This document shows positions 11,436-38,506 of a stretch of DNA of 64,000 nt, piece by piece; within the stretch, counting starts at the first letter, position 1, and every line of letters starts with the position of its first letter. Location: positions 62,001-126,000 of the forward strand of contig BGZK01000091.1 of assembly GCA_005406025.1 (NCBI GenBank), given 5' to 3'. The stretch is from Eumeta japonica. Its lineage: Eukaryota; Arthropoda; Insecta; Lepidoptera; Psychidae. The notes below the pieces were generated by a model. That model did not search any database and was not told where the DNA came from. It worked only from the letters and a program-made list of their open reading frames with translations. The position numbers were made by a program, and so were the translations under genes.

Positions 11436-14400
11436 CAAAAATAACTAGATATTTAAGTTAGATGTAGCAGAATACATTATTTGCTTGAAATCATCACGAT
11501 ATATTATCATCTTACCCATCACCATTCTTACATATTACATCTGAATCAGTAAAATGGTATATGAATATTGTTCATTTTCCTTTCTCAATTTTTTTTTCAA
11601 TTTTATGTGAAATTCACCCTACTTCAATTTCATACATTTCAGGATTGATCTTTCAAAAACTCTTGAATTAACTAAAAGTCTGAATATAACTCCTTGTGTG
11701 TTTAGCTCGACAACCTTCAGCCCCCCTATAGTATATTGCTATTTTATCATTTTATCCAAAAAGTTTATTTAATGGCATAATTATAAATGTAAACCATCTA
11801 GAAGAACCTTTCTAGAACTATAATAAACACATTACAAAGATACATGACAATTTATAAGAAAAAAAAGAAAACCAAATAGAAAAGAGCAATACCAAAGACA
11901 GTGCTACCTAAACAACTTTTTAAATTCTTTTGTCAGTAGGTATAGTTTTTTTTCATATAAAAACCTTTTAACAAATAATTACTACAAAAAAAAATGTAAC
12001 AAAACAATTATTATCCTCTACTCTTAGTTAACTATGCTACCAATCTAATAGTTTTAACCAAATTTGTAAGTGTCAAAGAAACGATATCTGCAAGACATTA
12101 TTTAAGCACATGCATTAAAGAATATTAGAATTGTTAATCAATTGTTTGTTTGCAAATGATTGAAAATTCATTACACTTATTATACATATAAATAGCTCAG
12201 GTAATAATGCAAAGAAATACTATTTCTTTATTTAATTAAAAATTCATGAAAATCTAATAATCACCCGGTAAAAATTTATGATCACACCAAAGCAGGTATA
12301 TAATATCATTGTTAATAACTCTTTTATTTAAAACACTACTTTTCAATCTTTGGGAGTGGTATTTTTTTTACAAATTGAAATGGGTCTGATTTTGAGGTAC
12401 ACCCTACTTAATTTCATAGTAAAAAACAAATTAATCAGTAATGAATTAAATATGGTGATACACAACACACACCCATTCACACACATATGCATTGAATTGA
12501 GAAAATTCTTTTTTATTATCTGTTAAAAATAAAAAGGGTGCCTCTGATTTTTTTTATTTTGACAGTAGTGAGCCTGTCCTGTTTTAAAACATTGCAATAA
12601 TTTACATACAGTTATTAATTTATAACTTTGGTATAAATAAATCTACCTTAGTACAAAAAGAGACAAGTGTGACCATGTGGAGCATGTTCTATAAGGTACC
12701 TTTATAGATAAAGTTTATAAATACAGAAATTAAAACATTAGTTAAGCAAATACTTGGTAAAAAAGGAAATTTATACAATTTTCTATTATTTAAATTCATC
12801 AATATAACTATACTAACCAGCTCAATTTCTTGTTAAGTTGTTTGGTTCCATAATTATGGTTTTACACAATGAAATTAGAAGAGCTACTTTCAAGTTTGTT
12901 GTTGCTTATTGTTGTTAAGGAAAAACTGAATTATGAATTAATGCTATTTATTTATTTAATATGGTAAATTCATATAATATTATACTTCAAGAGTTATTTT
13001 ATAATCTAAAATAATTATATTTAGAATTTACTTGAATTTGATTATACCAAAAGCAAGAACTATGCAGATAGACATAGGTCTCAATTTTATAATAATTACT
13101 GAACCACCATTATTCTGGTATTACAAGCTTAAAACAAATATTTTTTAAAGCTAACCAATGTTTATATAAAATCATAATAAAATTAAAGTATTCCACATTG
13201 CAATGTGATATAATTCTATACTACACTATAACTATACATTTGCAAAATATGGGTATGTTTCTATACGCATTATTGTTATAATGTGACAAAATAGGTAACA
13301 ATAATAAAATTTAGCTTATAAAAACAAAACCATGTACTTGGTGTGTATAACATTAGCATATCTCCTACTACTTACTATGAATAAATATACTACTCTTCTG
13401 TAGGTCTTTCCAAGATTTTTTTGTTAACCATGGAATTTGATCTTTAGCATACTTAATATTTAGTATAGGTACACTAGAGTTACCACCACATATATGTTTT
13501 TATGTTTATGCAAAATAAATTATGTTACCTACTTTACTGATAATAAGCATAAAAAATATTGTTATTTAAGTATTATGACGTTAACTATAAAAATATACTG
13601 TCAATTTATAATAAAAAAAATATTAGTTTTCCCTTTAGAATAAATAATATTTTAAACATATATTTATTATATTTAATTACATCAACATTTATGGATATTA
13701 TTTCTAGAGAACATGTTCTACTGGTGTTACAACTTAAAATATTTAAATTGCTCTCATCAATGGCTATTTTTATACTAAACATCCTTAATTTTATAATCAA
13801 GTTTTTTATGAATATTTTATAAATAAATGGAACAAGCAAATAAAAAATTGAAATTACTTTTTGTTCTGATAGAAATTTTAAAACCTATGCTCCACTCTAT
13901 TCCCCCAGGACATATTTTTTTTGATTCATTTATGAAATGCATTCAAATTTTTAATAAAGAGATTCATCTTTCACAAAAAAATTGTGTTCTCAATTTTGAT
14001 CAATGATTGTTTTATATGGCCACGCCTATCTATTTCAATATTTGCAATATACCTTATTCATTGATGTACTTGATGAACTTCCTTATTTCACTTCTTATAT
14101 AAGTACTTTCCGTTTTGATCATCATACTTTTCTAGATGTAAAATATTCTAATCGTTTTATTTATTGTTCATAAAGCCATGAGAATCAATTTCAATTTTGA
14201 GGAAATGCTTTGTAATCGTTATTTGACAGTATTTTGAAGATAGGCTAAAAATAACAGAGAATCCTTTAGGACCCCCTTGTTATTTCTTTTTACGAAATAT
14301 ATAAAAAAAATAGTGGGTTTTATAACTCATTTATATATGACATGTGTTTCTATGCTAAAGAGCAATTGATATAAGAAGCATAGAACAGTTGCTTCACTCT

Positions 14401-17400
14401 GGAAGACAATACAATTTGTAAAAGTTAACCAAAGATTTCACAGACTGTCCATACAACATCTGTAAAATTTTATGATTAATTCTACAATTAGTGTCTTTAT
14501 TTTTTAAGTCACCATAAATTTTAAGAGTACTAAAGGACTCAAATTCTGAACCAAATTGAAAAATTATCATAAAACCAATAATGTACATATAATTTCAAAA
14601 AAAATTATAAAAGTAGTATTGAAATATAAAACTACATTAAAGAATTAACACAACAGAGTATTTAATTATATAATATGACAAATTATCAGTCTGATCATTA
14701 CATCTCAAAACATCAGTGTCCGTGCAGCAATAAGTAAGCTATCAAACGTAATGACCTGTCTATCTTAGGTGACCTATATGGCTTAGGTTGAGTTGATACA
14801 TGACTTTTAATAGAATACTACCATGTAGTGCATTATTATCGTAAAAATAAATATTTCAATTATAAATTAAAAGTTAAGCCTATGTCTTTAAGGGTATTCA
14901 CAATACAGAAGAATGCTGATTTAGGTTTGAGAATGATTATTTATAATTACTATGTAAATTACATCAAGTTCAATATTAAAAAAATACATATTTGTAAGCA
15001 TGATTTCAGAGTATAATTTAACTATTACCAAATTAAAAAAAACAATCTATATTACATTGTATTTTAGTACAAATAAGGTAAAAAATTAATACGTAAATTT
15101 AAAATGCCTGACTATGTAAAAGTGAACTGTAAAAATGGATGCAATATGATGCAGAAAATCATCCAATCCAATTATGATAAATATTGCAGTTGGAGGCATA
15201 CACGTAGCAAGAGTCACAGCGCGTAAGGAAACATGAATCTGATGTTTCATTAGTTGTTGCAACTAAACCCACGCATTTGGTATATAGAGTGCCACAAAGG
15301 AACAAACACATACATACCCTCCTTTACGTCGGGCAGTCGGGTAAAAATAACAATTCATATTTAAGGAAATCAACTGTCTAGGCGAATTGTTCAGATATCT
15401 TCAAGATTGTCAAGAATATATATTTTTATCATCTATGAATTAATTATATTTATGTCCATTGGATCAAGTGGGTAATATCTATGTACAGCTTTGACATTAC
15501 ACAATAATTAAAAAGAAACACAATCTGATAAGTGTTATCAATAATATAATTCTGTAACTGCTCACGCAAAAGGTCAAAGAGCTAATTGAGATCTCATTAA
15601 CGGCTCTTGACGTATTACAATTATAGAAAGGAGAAAAACAACTGTAAAGAAAATTATGACACTGTGTGATCCTTATGATTATTTTATTATAATCAATAAA
15701 AATTAGATTTACTAAAATATTCGAATCCATTTTAAGTTCGACACAATAACTAATTGTGTCTTATATTTTCCATGATGTCGCCTATTATTAGTGACCTTAT
15801 ATAATTAATTAGCAAACCAAATCGAGGCAATTACCTTTTAATAATGTAAAGGTCTGATGTATTTCATTATTACTTAACTCTTAACAATTTTACAGTTCGT
15901 AACAATATACATCACAACTTTTAGACTTTTTTTTACCAAGTCTTATTGTCAGAAACTATACTAACTCAGTGAAAATATAATATTACAATTTTAATATACT
16001 ATTGTTAATTAAGTACTTATATACTGTCTTAAGAAGTATACGAAATTGTCAAAATTAATTTCTTAGAATTTTTCTGAGATGAATATTTATCAAAGTATTG
16101 AGATGAATATTTATCAAAGTATTTTGATATTCACATGACAACCATCAAATCTTTTCAAATTGTCATATTGCACAATATAACAGTGACATTTTAAAATTGC
16201 AATATTGTGGACCTCAGCTGTGGTACATTTATTTTGGACCACACCTGAGTTTTTTCTATGAAATTTGTTCTTTCTCTATTGTTAGAAATATTTTTTTACA
16301 AAAATGTAAGTTAAAGTGACATCACGTTTAGATTCACATTAACAATGAACTTAAATTCATAAATAAAAAATGCTAATCAGCATATAAATCAACTAAAATA
16401 GGATATTGTTATGAACTGGTGTAGATTATAAATTATATGTTCATAAACCAATTCTAGAATATGAAAAACTTATTTCTGATTTTAATATGAATGCATACTA
16501 TATGCAAATTATATATTTTTATTTTTAAGCTAATGCCCATTTTCCAGAAGGACGGGCAGAGCCCACATGGTATGATCTTTACACATGTCTTACTTTGCTT
16601 ACATGCAACAATTGTTTCATGTATACTCTTTTAAATTCATCTCGTTTATAATATGTCATCAATCTGGTCAATATAAAGGTTTCTAGATGCCTTTCTTTCA
16701 TCAGTCTACTTTCATTCACCCTTCTTCAACAAATTCTTATTTTTGTATTTCTAATAATGGAATAATAATAATTTCAATTAATAATATATTTTTTTAATCA
16801 TTATAGTCCTAAAATAATAATTTAAATACCTAATAGGTGTTTGCACATATGTTAATGAGAAACGTATTTTTTTTTAAGCTAATACAATATATTTACTTTA
16901 ATTTTATGGGGACATCATTAAACTTATGTAGTTTGGCTTTTTCGCTTCTGCATAAAATAGCCTAAATCATAAAGTCTACTGTTAGGTAATTCTGTAATAT
17001 ACAATGCATAAAAAAGACATTTTTTTATATATTTTAATTTTTCCATCTGTAAGACTTGATCACTTAATTATCATTATTAGCTGTCTACACAGTTCATATT
17101 CAACAAATACATTGATAGGTAAATTGCAAAAGGACCCATTTGTAATCTTAAAATCATAGAATGTAAAAAAAAATCTTATATACAATAAAATTATTGATTT
17201 ATATTTTGATAGGTATTAGAATTCTTTAGATGAAATGTATGATATTTTAAGTGAACGATAAACAAACATAACCTGCATTGAAAACGAATAGATATAAATA
17301 GTTTAAATTAAACTGTTAATTTTTTTTTCTGAACAGGTACATAATCTATAATTTTGAAATTCGTCTTATTTTGTGTTTAAAACATGTTTTAAAATCCGAA

Positions 17401-17580
17401 AACAAGAAATTTTCAAAATGCCACGCTCGTTGTCGCAATCTTAATTAACATGTCTAAAAATAAAATATTTTTATATGAAAAATCTTATCATAACGTTCAA
17501 AAATGTTTTGACAACACAGAATATAACCTAAAATCACCTATCAAAATGCACTATTTATGAAAAAGTGATCGGAAAGAGCT
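11436..17580. other. AT-rich stretch without a recognised gene
   Basis: Very AT-rich sequence with long A and T runs. The open frames present are short, AT-driven and match nothing known. Around 15170-15340 the base composition rises and the segment ending CGTCGGGCAGTCGGGTAAAA looks like a repeat fragment. The short repeat at 16526-16572 is the second copy of the one at 90-130. A near-perfect tandem duplication of about 27 bases (TGAGATGAATATTTATCAAA core) occurs at 16076-16121. Confidence 0.6.
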
Positions 17581-17914
17581 ACTCCGGTATTAGGTAATTG
17601 AAGCCGCTTCATGTCTAGCGACCCGCACGCAATACGCAAGCCGACACAATGATATCTAGATGCAAATGCTAATGTCCTATTTGACGAAATTTGGTAAAAT
17701 AAGTTTCGCCTTCAAACCACATTAAACTACTCGCAAATGTCACACGACCGTTCAAATTTAACCGAAAAGTAAGTTTATGACTGAATCCCAAAAGATATGA
17801 ACTAATTAAAGGTGTACGATTAATGAAGGTACGACAATCAAAGCAAAGCACCGCTAGTCGGCTGGCGGTGAACCGGCGAAGCTACAACAAAAATAACCAA
17901 TTAATGCTACTTAC

Positions 17915-17942
17915 CGCCGACTCTGTACATATTCGCAGCCAT
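17915..17942 (-). CDS. MTA: First coding exon of an MTA-family (NuRD) protein
   Basis: On the minus strand the ATG at 17942 opens MAANMYRVG plus one base of the next codon, followed at once by the donor GTAAGT. MAANMYRVG followed by D (here G plus an expected AT from exon 2) is the invariant start of metastasis-associated proteins: a BAH domain, then ELM2, SANT and GATA zinc finger, in the NuRD chromatin-remodelling and deacetylase complex in the nucleus. Only nine residues lie here. The BAH-domain exon was not found to the left, so it should lie outside the window. Divergent from Sec23, with the two ATGs about 1.2 kb apart. The identification rests on a short but very characteristic peptide, the right phase and a consensus donor. 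Confidence 0.8.
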
Positions 17943-31640
<13,698 letters not shown>

Positions 31641-32135
31641 ATGATTGAATTATTTTCGCGGGATGATATTTCTATATTTTTATCACAGAGACACTTGAAT
31701 TTACAACTTTTAACATAAAATGTGTACATTACATTGTTTCATGATTTTATATCTATTTCCAAACAAAGATGGATATGCGATAAAAGAGTAATTTATATTG
31801 TCAAATAGATATTTTGATAACTATATAAATTTCACAAATACAACATTCATGAAATAACAAATATTCCTTCTTTTAAAAAAATGTAATCATTTTCAACAAT
31901 GAAATATTATTATCACTTACATTTTGTTTTTTTATTATTATATTGGTTTTGTATTATTTTGATACGCATTGAATTATGAAAAATATTTATTGAAACGGTG
32001 GAGCTTAAAATACTCACCTACTAAACTTTATTTTTGTTGCGAATTTGGAGTGAATGTAAGGCAATGTGGCGAATCACTATTAATGTTTTATTTAATTAAA
32101 TGTAATGAATGGTAAATAAACATCTCCAGATGGTT
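31641..32135 (+). other. Sec23: Sec23 3' UTR with poly(A) signal
   Basis: After the TAG stop, AT-rich sequence continues to GGTAAATAAACATC; the AATAAA at about 32114 is followed within 25 bases by the TG/T-rich GGTTGTTTATTGTGTT. This is the best cleavage context downstream of the stop and gives a 3' UTR near 500 bases. No other recognisable element lies within it. Confidence 0.6.
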
Positions 32136-32754
32136 GTTTATTGTGTTATTTAAAACTTATATTGTTATAAAGGAAATCAAGAGTACGTTATTGCTAGGCA
32201 GATAATATAAATGTATATTCATGGTTCACTAAAATTACTCTCTAATTATAAAATAGTATTTGGGCAACACAGCTTCGTTCGGCGTTTTTGAGTTTACCGT
32301 GGGATTATTTTAGTATAACTTCCTATGGGAAAGGTTGCTTTTGTTCATTTCAACAATTTTTGTTTAAATACATATGTATGGTATTATTTGGATGGTTGAC
32401 GTCTGGTTACTAAGAATTGGTTACATTTGAAGCCAAATGAGAAATGGCAACCCAATTTTTTTAAAGATTTTACATATTTCTCTTTGAAATAAATTATAAT
32501 TCATTTTGAAAACAAGTAAATGATAATGTTGATAAAAAAAATATATTAATTTTAATTATAAGTACTTGCAGCCATATTGAGATTGGTAACCCAGCAGAAA
32601 CTATTCCTCTAAATTGTTCATAAAAATTGCATCACATAGTGGGATCCTAGACTATCGCTATTTAATGCAAATGACAACAGGGTTCTAATTTATTTATTGT
32701 CAAGATAGCTATTCTACTACATTTTTTATTAAATCATGAAATTTTCACAATTCT

Positions 32755-32912
32755 AAGGTTGCACGAATACCGGCTGGCTCTACACTCCCGTCACTCCTAA
32801 TCCAAGCTAGAACCTACACTCCCCCCGATATTTACGCTCCCTTCGTTGTATCGGGACTTGTCCCTTTCAGTCATTGCGACTGGCTGAAGGTTGAGCGATG
32901 ATGATGATGATC
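32755..32912. repeat. Dispersed repeat ending in (GAT)n
   Basis: A GC-richer block with CTACACTCCC..CTCCCCCCGATATTTACGCTCCC and GTCATTGCGACTGGCTGAAGG ends in GATGATGATGATGAT. Composition and the simple-repeat tail are typical of an inserted short element. It lies between Sec23 and CHP1. The rest of 32136-33880 is AT-rich, apart from a possible SINE scrap near 33545-33610 (GGGTTTAATTCCTACC). Confidence 0.45.
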
Positions 32913-33891
32913 ATGAAATTTTCACAATTCTATTGTTGCACTCGTACTGTTTTATAATTAAATGTTATTTTTGAAAAAAAATTGACAACATGGTATTTGC
33001 ATTATAAACCAGCTTTAATATTCAAGTGAAAAATGGGGTGTAACTGGGTACAATAAAATAACATTTGATCATTAATTTTTTTATTCTACCCGTCATGAAA
33101 CTATTGCGCAATTTCACTAAAAAATTAATACCCAATATTCTTATAAAAATAATGCACAATTGAATGTAGTTCTAACCCTCAATCACCCCATTAAATGAAT
33201 TTCAAAGAGCAATTTTAACAGTAATTTATACAAAAAAAATATGTCTAATAAATTTACTAAGCAGTTATCATTAGTAATAAATAATATTTCTTAATAATTT
33301 ACGATCGAAAATTTCATAATACAAGAAAACATTAAATTTTATAATATATTTATTAAAATAATGTATTAAACAATTTAGAATTGTAAACGATCTTATAATA
33401 ACACTCCAAGCAAATAAATTAGATAGGCCCCATTGGTATAATGTACAATTTTGTCTTGATTCATTACTGTGCATGTAGACTCTGGTAGTGTACCATAGAG
33501 AATGACTATTATACAATGTAAAGCCTGAAAGTAATTAATATAAAAATTTTTTACCAGGCTCCGATACAAAGGGGCAATGGGTTTAATTCCTACCTTCTCC
33601 CATGAATGAACAGAACATTTTTTTGTCTATACCCCTTGAAAGATGTTATTAAAGAAAAAAATATATGTTTATTTATAACCATATTCTTAATGTAATTTTG
33701 TTCTCAGCAACAATTTTGGCAATTTTTTAAGCTGCATAGCATATTAACAGAGGTTATACATTTTATTACTCATAAACTACCTTAATGCATTACATAATAC
33801 ATCAAATAAATAGCTCTAAATCAACAAATAATGTTTAAGATCTCACATGTTTTGTTTGCATTCTAGTATTTATATTACACTATTACACTAC

Positions 33892-33897
33892 TTTATT
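33892..33897 (-). terminator. CHP1: CHP1 poly(A) signal
   Basis: On the minus strand AATAAA lies about 90 bases after the CHP1 stop codon, the first such hexamer downstream. A short 3' UTR is therefore likely. Sec23 and CHP1 converge, with roughly 1.75 kb between the two signals. Confidence 0.55.
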
Positions 33898-33985
33898 GTT
33901 TTTTTTTAGTAAACAAGCCATAGATAATAAACACAAGTATAGTCATCAAAATATATTTGATGTACATAGTTCATGTGAATAGTGG

Positions 33986-36900
33986 TCAATTGAGGAATCG
34001 TATAGACATTTTTTGTTCAACATCTGTACGTTCAAGAGCACGACAGAACTCATCAAATGATATCATTTGGTCATTGTTTGTGTCAGCTTCCACAATGGTT
34101 CTTTCGGCGATGCTGGTCAACTGTTCTTCACTGAAAAAAAAAGTTTGGAAGGAAATCTAAGTTCACATTGAGAATCTATGTGAAAATAAAAAAAAAGCAT
34201 GACAGTCTTTGAAGTTTTTATTTAAGTTGCAAAAAAACTTTTCTTAATGTTTTAGCCTCAAAATAGTAAAGTCTCTTAAGTATTGGACTTTATGATTTGA
34301 GAAACAAAAGTTTACTTCTTTGTCATTACTGGGTCAGGTCTTAATAACTGCTAAGCTGAGACTCATCTGCCCATAATCATTATATAAGGTCAGGAAAAAA
34401 GGTTTTTCATACTTCATATACTAATTCAAGATAATTTTTCTCTATATTTTATTTACATTTAATTATGCTATAAAATGCCATTTTGTTCAACAACTTGTTG
34501 CCATCTTGTAAGTAGTGACTTAATGCCATTGCTGTAGAAATTTTGGGACTTCTTGTCAAAATATCGAGGCAAGTAGTTTTGACAGTCTTCCTTTGATGTT
34601 AATCTAACAGTATGTAAAAAATTCCGAAACAAATGAAAATATGAGAGTGCAAGGTCGGGACTATATGGCGGATGCATTAACACTTCTAACCAAACTCTCA
34701 TAATATTAGCTGAGTGGCTAAATATGTGTGTGGTCTGGAGTTATAATGATGAAAAACTAGACCCTTTCTGTTGATCAATTCAGGTCATTTTTCTCTACTT
34801 TTTGTTTGAGTCTCATCAGCTGTTGGCAGTAGGAATTCGAATATATGGTTTTGTAAAGTGGTAAAAACTAATAATGAAGAATGCCCTTCCAATCCCACGA
34901 TACACATAGCTTGAACTTATAGTAAGTTAATCGTAGGTAATCCATTTTCCATCACTGCTAATCACTTCAAATACTATTCGCTTTCATTACATTTCACTAG
35001 AGAATCGCAAATTAGTATACAATTCATTAAATTTCTATCTGTGAGCTCATGTGGGAACCAAGTATTAATCTTTTTTGTATATCCAGCTTTTTTCAATGGG
35101 TCAAACCATTTTGTAGTCCTGTGATCCCGATCTCTTCAGATTTGTCATGAGAACTAATATGTCGATATTGCTTGACTTATTCCAAAATGGCAGTGACTTT
35201 ATCCATAAGAGGTTGACCAGAGCGAGGATCATCTTTGACATCAAAATTACTGGACTGAAAATGCTTGAACCAGTTTTGTGCTACTTATCCATAAATATCA
35301 TATTTTTTTTCGAGGCTTGTGCTCATTTATTCCTTTTTTGTACTAAAACTTCAAAATGTGTCGAATTTCTATGTTAGATTCGCACATTTTAATACACAGA
35401 AAAATGATGAGATATAGTTTTTACTTATTATTTTTTTATAAAATGTCATCTATTCAATGGTAACAAAATTAACCAGACAAACACCACAACCAAAGAGATT
35501 TTACAGCAACTTTTTCCTTATGAAATATGAAAAAACTTTTTCTCCAACCTAGTACTTCAGATTAACAGATTTGCTTAATCTCTCAGTCTCTGGCTCAATG
35601 TGCATTGTGGATTTCTTATACCTGTTACTGACCCAATTTGGGACTGACTCCTTTTGTTTCCCAAAAAAAAAAATTTGATTCAGTTTTCAGCACCGGAAAA
35701 TGCACTAAGTGTATTTGAGAAGGCAATCAGTATGGCGTTTGATGTGGATTGGAAGATGTGTTTTAGATACTGATTATGCATATGAAACACAATGTACAGA
35801 CACCGATTGAGTGTTCATTGAAAAACAAAGAATAACTTGTATATTTTTGTAGTATCACAAAATTTTTATGTATTTTGTTTCTAGATATTCTCAATTGCTC
35901 ATATTTTAATTAAATTTATGATATACTTACAATAAAATATTAAATTTCTTCATAAAAAATGTTTTTACATACCTAATATTAACACCAACCATCATATGCA
36001 AAATGGCCAGTAATTCATCCCGAGATATTTTGCCATCATTGTCCAAATCATACATGGAAAAGGCAACTGAAAATAATATACATTTCTATTAGAATAATTG
36101 TACATTCACATATGTCTGAAGGTATAGTCAAACGAAGATTGTAAAGCTATTTTTCTGATATGAATGTGCCTGAAAAAGAAATATGCATAATATATTAATT
36201 AATTTTGAGGATCATTAGTGTCTTGATATGACTTTTAACCATATTACCCATGCTATGGTCAACTTGGCTGCATCACGAATGGGTTGGCTCAATTGGTGAG
36301 ATACCCATTCACAGAATACAGGCATGAAGTAATGGCTTTCGCTGTTGTGTTTCTTCCAATAAATGAAAGTTCTCCTAGCCTACTTCCTTTCCATCACCCC
36401 ACTTTCCCTTTCATTACCACATTTCACTCTTCACCAGCCTATGGCCTCTCCACTAGATATCCTATTATTATATATATTAAATACTGCATATTTTTTTTGT
36501 TGTGGTTTTCAATCTCTAAGTTTACAAAATGTAAATTCGTAAAGTGTTTAGTTAGCACACGCAATTAGCAGCAGTGAACAATTGCGGAGATTGCAGTGGA
36601 CACGCAGTGTACGGGACAGCTTATTCTTGCTGCAGCTACAGATTCATTTGATTTATTTGATATAAATCAGTCTTATTCAATAAGTTTTGTAAATCTACTT
36701 AATATTAAATTCATCCTCAAGTTACAAGAATATTTTATTTATCGCAATAATACAAGCAATAACAGCTTCATTAAACTGAATAATCAAATGTATATGTGGT
36801 ACGACTATATTAAAAATACAATGAGAAAATTAGAATAATTATTAACGGAAAGAAGGTAAAAGTGCAAATGGACAATATCACATTTTTGTAATAGAATATG

Positions 36901-37670
36901 CTAAAATGAATTGTTACATGTTTTTAAATGTTATATGATGTATTTAAATAATCATCTAATTACATCAAATGATCCATACTAACATCTCAACTTTTCTTCA
37001 CGGCTATTCAGTTTGTTCTCTCTGTTCTTTCTTATTGGCCGGAAGTGTGCTAAGACTCTCATAAATTGTAGAAAGTTCACTCGATCATCATGACTTTCAG
37101 CAAAAAATGAGTTCACAATCCGTTCACACAGAGGATTAATGGCAAGTTCAGGAATCCTCAAAAAATCATCTCTTGAGAGAGTACCACAATCATTTTTGTC
37201 CAATGAAGTAAATCTTGAATACAATCGTTCTATTTGGTTCGGAGTAACTGAAAATGTTTAAGTGTAAAGCTTAATGCTGAAGAAAACACTTATTTTCAAG
37301 GCCCAATAAATTAACCACTTTCTTCAATCTTTTATGGATTATCACAAAATAAACAAACTACCATTTTTCCAATACGTATAAGTGAAATGAGCTTGTATTC
37401 GTAAATATTATTAAATTACGTAGTTCTTAGACTAGGAACTACTTAAAAAATACTATAAGAAGAATCGTAAAGGTAATAACAAGAATTACACTTAAGTTCA
37501 CACACATGAAAAAATATAATAATCGTTTCCTGTAACAAAAACTATGACTGAGAATCTTTCGAAATACTTTGTAAAGGCACTTCAAATACGAGAATGTCCT
37601 TACATCCTGTTTCTTCTTGTATCTGTGCAATTTCTTCTTCTCTCAACAACAGCGATGATTTATTACCCAT
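33986..37670 (-). CDS. CHP1: Calcineurin B homologous protein (CHP1-like, 4 exons)
   Basis: CHP1 is an EF-hand Ca2+-binding adaptor at the plasma membrane and ER; in animals it binds Na+/H+ exchangers and can inhibit calcineurin. Exons on the minus strand: 37604-37670, 36984-37247, 35973-36066, 33986-34130 (TGA), all GT-AG and in phase, giving 189 residues (human about 195). The start MGNKSS is an N-myristoylation signal. EF1 (residues 39-50, DKNDCG) and the second hand are non-canonical, as usual in the family. EF3 (117-128, [12 protein letters not shown]) is canonical, and EF4 (158-169, [12 protein letters not shown]) has Gln where Gly is common. Family hallmarks are present: [17 protein letters not shown], and the C-terminal [12 protein letters not shown]. 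Intron 3 (34131-35972) contains an inactive mariner. The Drosophila counterpart is elm. Confidence 0.95.
34386..35552 (-). mobile_element. Mariner transposon relic (copy 3) in CHP1 intron 3
   Basis: The left end reads AGGTCAGGAAAAAAGGTTTTTC and the right end GAAAAAACTTTTTCTCCAACCT, an imperfect inverted pair like that of 7202-8469. On the minus strand a C-terminal transposase piece (34468-34701) shows [16 protein letters not shown], where the catalytic Asp of the usual APSDxHLF motif has become Tyr. The rest is frameshifted, so it is inactive. It is oriented like the host gene. Confidence 0.85.
36250..36445 (+). repeat. Possible tRNA-derived SINE in CHP1 intron 2
   Basis: GGGTTGGCTCAATTGGTGAGATACCC contains an A-box-like TGGCTCAATTGG able to form a short stem, followed by GCATGAAGTAATGGC at roughly the B-box distance (weak match), then a C/T-rich body. 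The pattern suggests a decayed tRNA-derived SINE. Family membership is not established. Confidence 0.4.
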
Positions 37671-38030
37671 TTTTAACGATCACTAATTTGTTATTAACAA
37701 TATAATTAGTTTTTTAATCGTTGGATTCGCGTTGCACGAGTAACAACATACGCATGTAATGTGTTCTTTAGGTTTTAACCATGCACTTTGCTCTTATTAC
37801 ATTACATCAAAGAGTATATTATCATTAGTTATTGCAAACGACCTTTGATTTGCTTAGTCAGTCACATTCATAGATTAGCGATTTATATTATAACGTAAAT
37901 AATTAAAACAGATGTCATCACAACATTTCCACAGATGATTTTTATGATATTAATCTATGGCTGTCAAACAATAACTAGATGTCATGATATACCAGGACAT
38001 TCTGTGGCGAGAAATGTTACCAGATAGTAC
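37671..38030. promoter_or_regulatory. CHP1 upstream region
   Basis: This stretch upstream of the CHP1 ATG should contain its 5' UTR and promoter. The first 150 bases are slightly less AT-rich, with GATTCGCGTTGCACGAG near 37724. No TATA box in a convincing place or other defined element was recognised. Confidence 0.35.
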
Positions 38031-38034
38031 TGAA

Positions 38035-38420
38035 TAAAATTACCAAAAAAAAGTCCTAAACGGTTTTATCGAAAATAATTATGTGAAGAATATACTAAAT
38101 GCTAATACATAATTAGGTAGATCTTCGGTACAAGTCAACACACCACTCTTCTCATCGATTTAGGGGATTAATCAGACAAAAAACAAAATTATAGGACTCA
38201 TGAAATTTTCATAATCAACCGCCCATTCATAATAAATGCTATTCATTCGCGTTACGATACGCCTCACGATTTCATTTTTTTGTCTGATCAGTGCTCTACA
38301 TCGATGAGGAGAATGGTGTGTTGACTTGTACCTAAAATCTACCTAATTATTTATTGGCGTTTAGTATATTATTCGCATAATTATTTTCAATAAAACCATT
38401 TAATTTAATTTTTTTAGTGT
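38035..38420. mobile_element. Fold-back (long inverted repeat) element
   Basis: The left arm (about 38035-38185) and right arm (about 38275-38420) are inverted copies of each other. Corresponding blocks include GAAAATAATTATG, TAATTAGGTAGAT, GTACAAGTCAACACACCA, TCATCGAT and CAGACAAAAAA. The arms are near 150 bases, mostly matching, with a spacer of under 100 bases. There is no coding capacity. This is a fold-back or long-TIR MITE upstream of CHP1; exact termini and target duplication were not fixed. Confidence 0.8.
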
Positions 38421-38506
38421 TTTAATTTTATTACTCATTGTTGAGAGAATTGAGTTTTAATGTAAATATAGACTCTCTGAACTTTATGATTTGCTACACA
38501 TTGTAT

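Larger units (their letters stand above)
1..17914 (-). other. Presumed long first intron of the MTA gene
   Basis: No coding exon was recognised in this stretch on either strand. Because an MTA-type first exon lies at 17915-17942 on the minus strand and ends in a good donor, the most economical reading is that this whole stretch is its first intron and that exon 2 lies left of the window. The DNA is AT-rich with repeats listed separately. Segments 2700-4230, 4420-6430, 8480-9080 and 11440-16500 are plain AT-rich sequence in which I see no gene. The intron assignment is inference; a small exon of another gene could have been missed. Confidence 0.4.

Noticed and set aside
13559..13839. Open frames of 77-87 codons on both strands
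   Set aside because: Ile/Phe/Lys/Asn-rich peptides from AT-rich DNA, overlapping on opposite strands, no splice context.
32895..32912. (GAT)n run as a functional element
   Set aside because: Simple-sequence tail of a dispersed repeat; no further signal.
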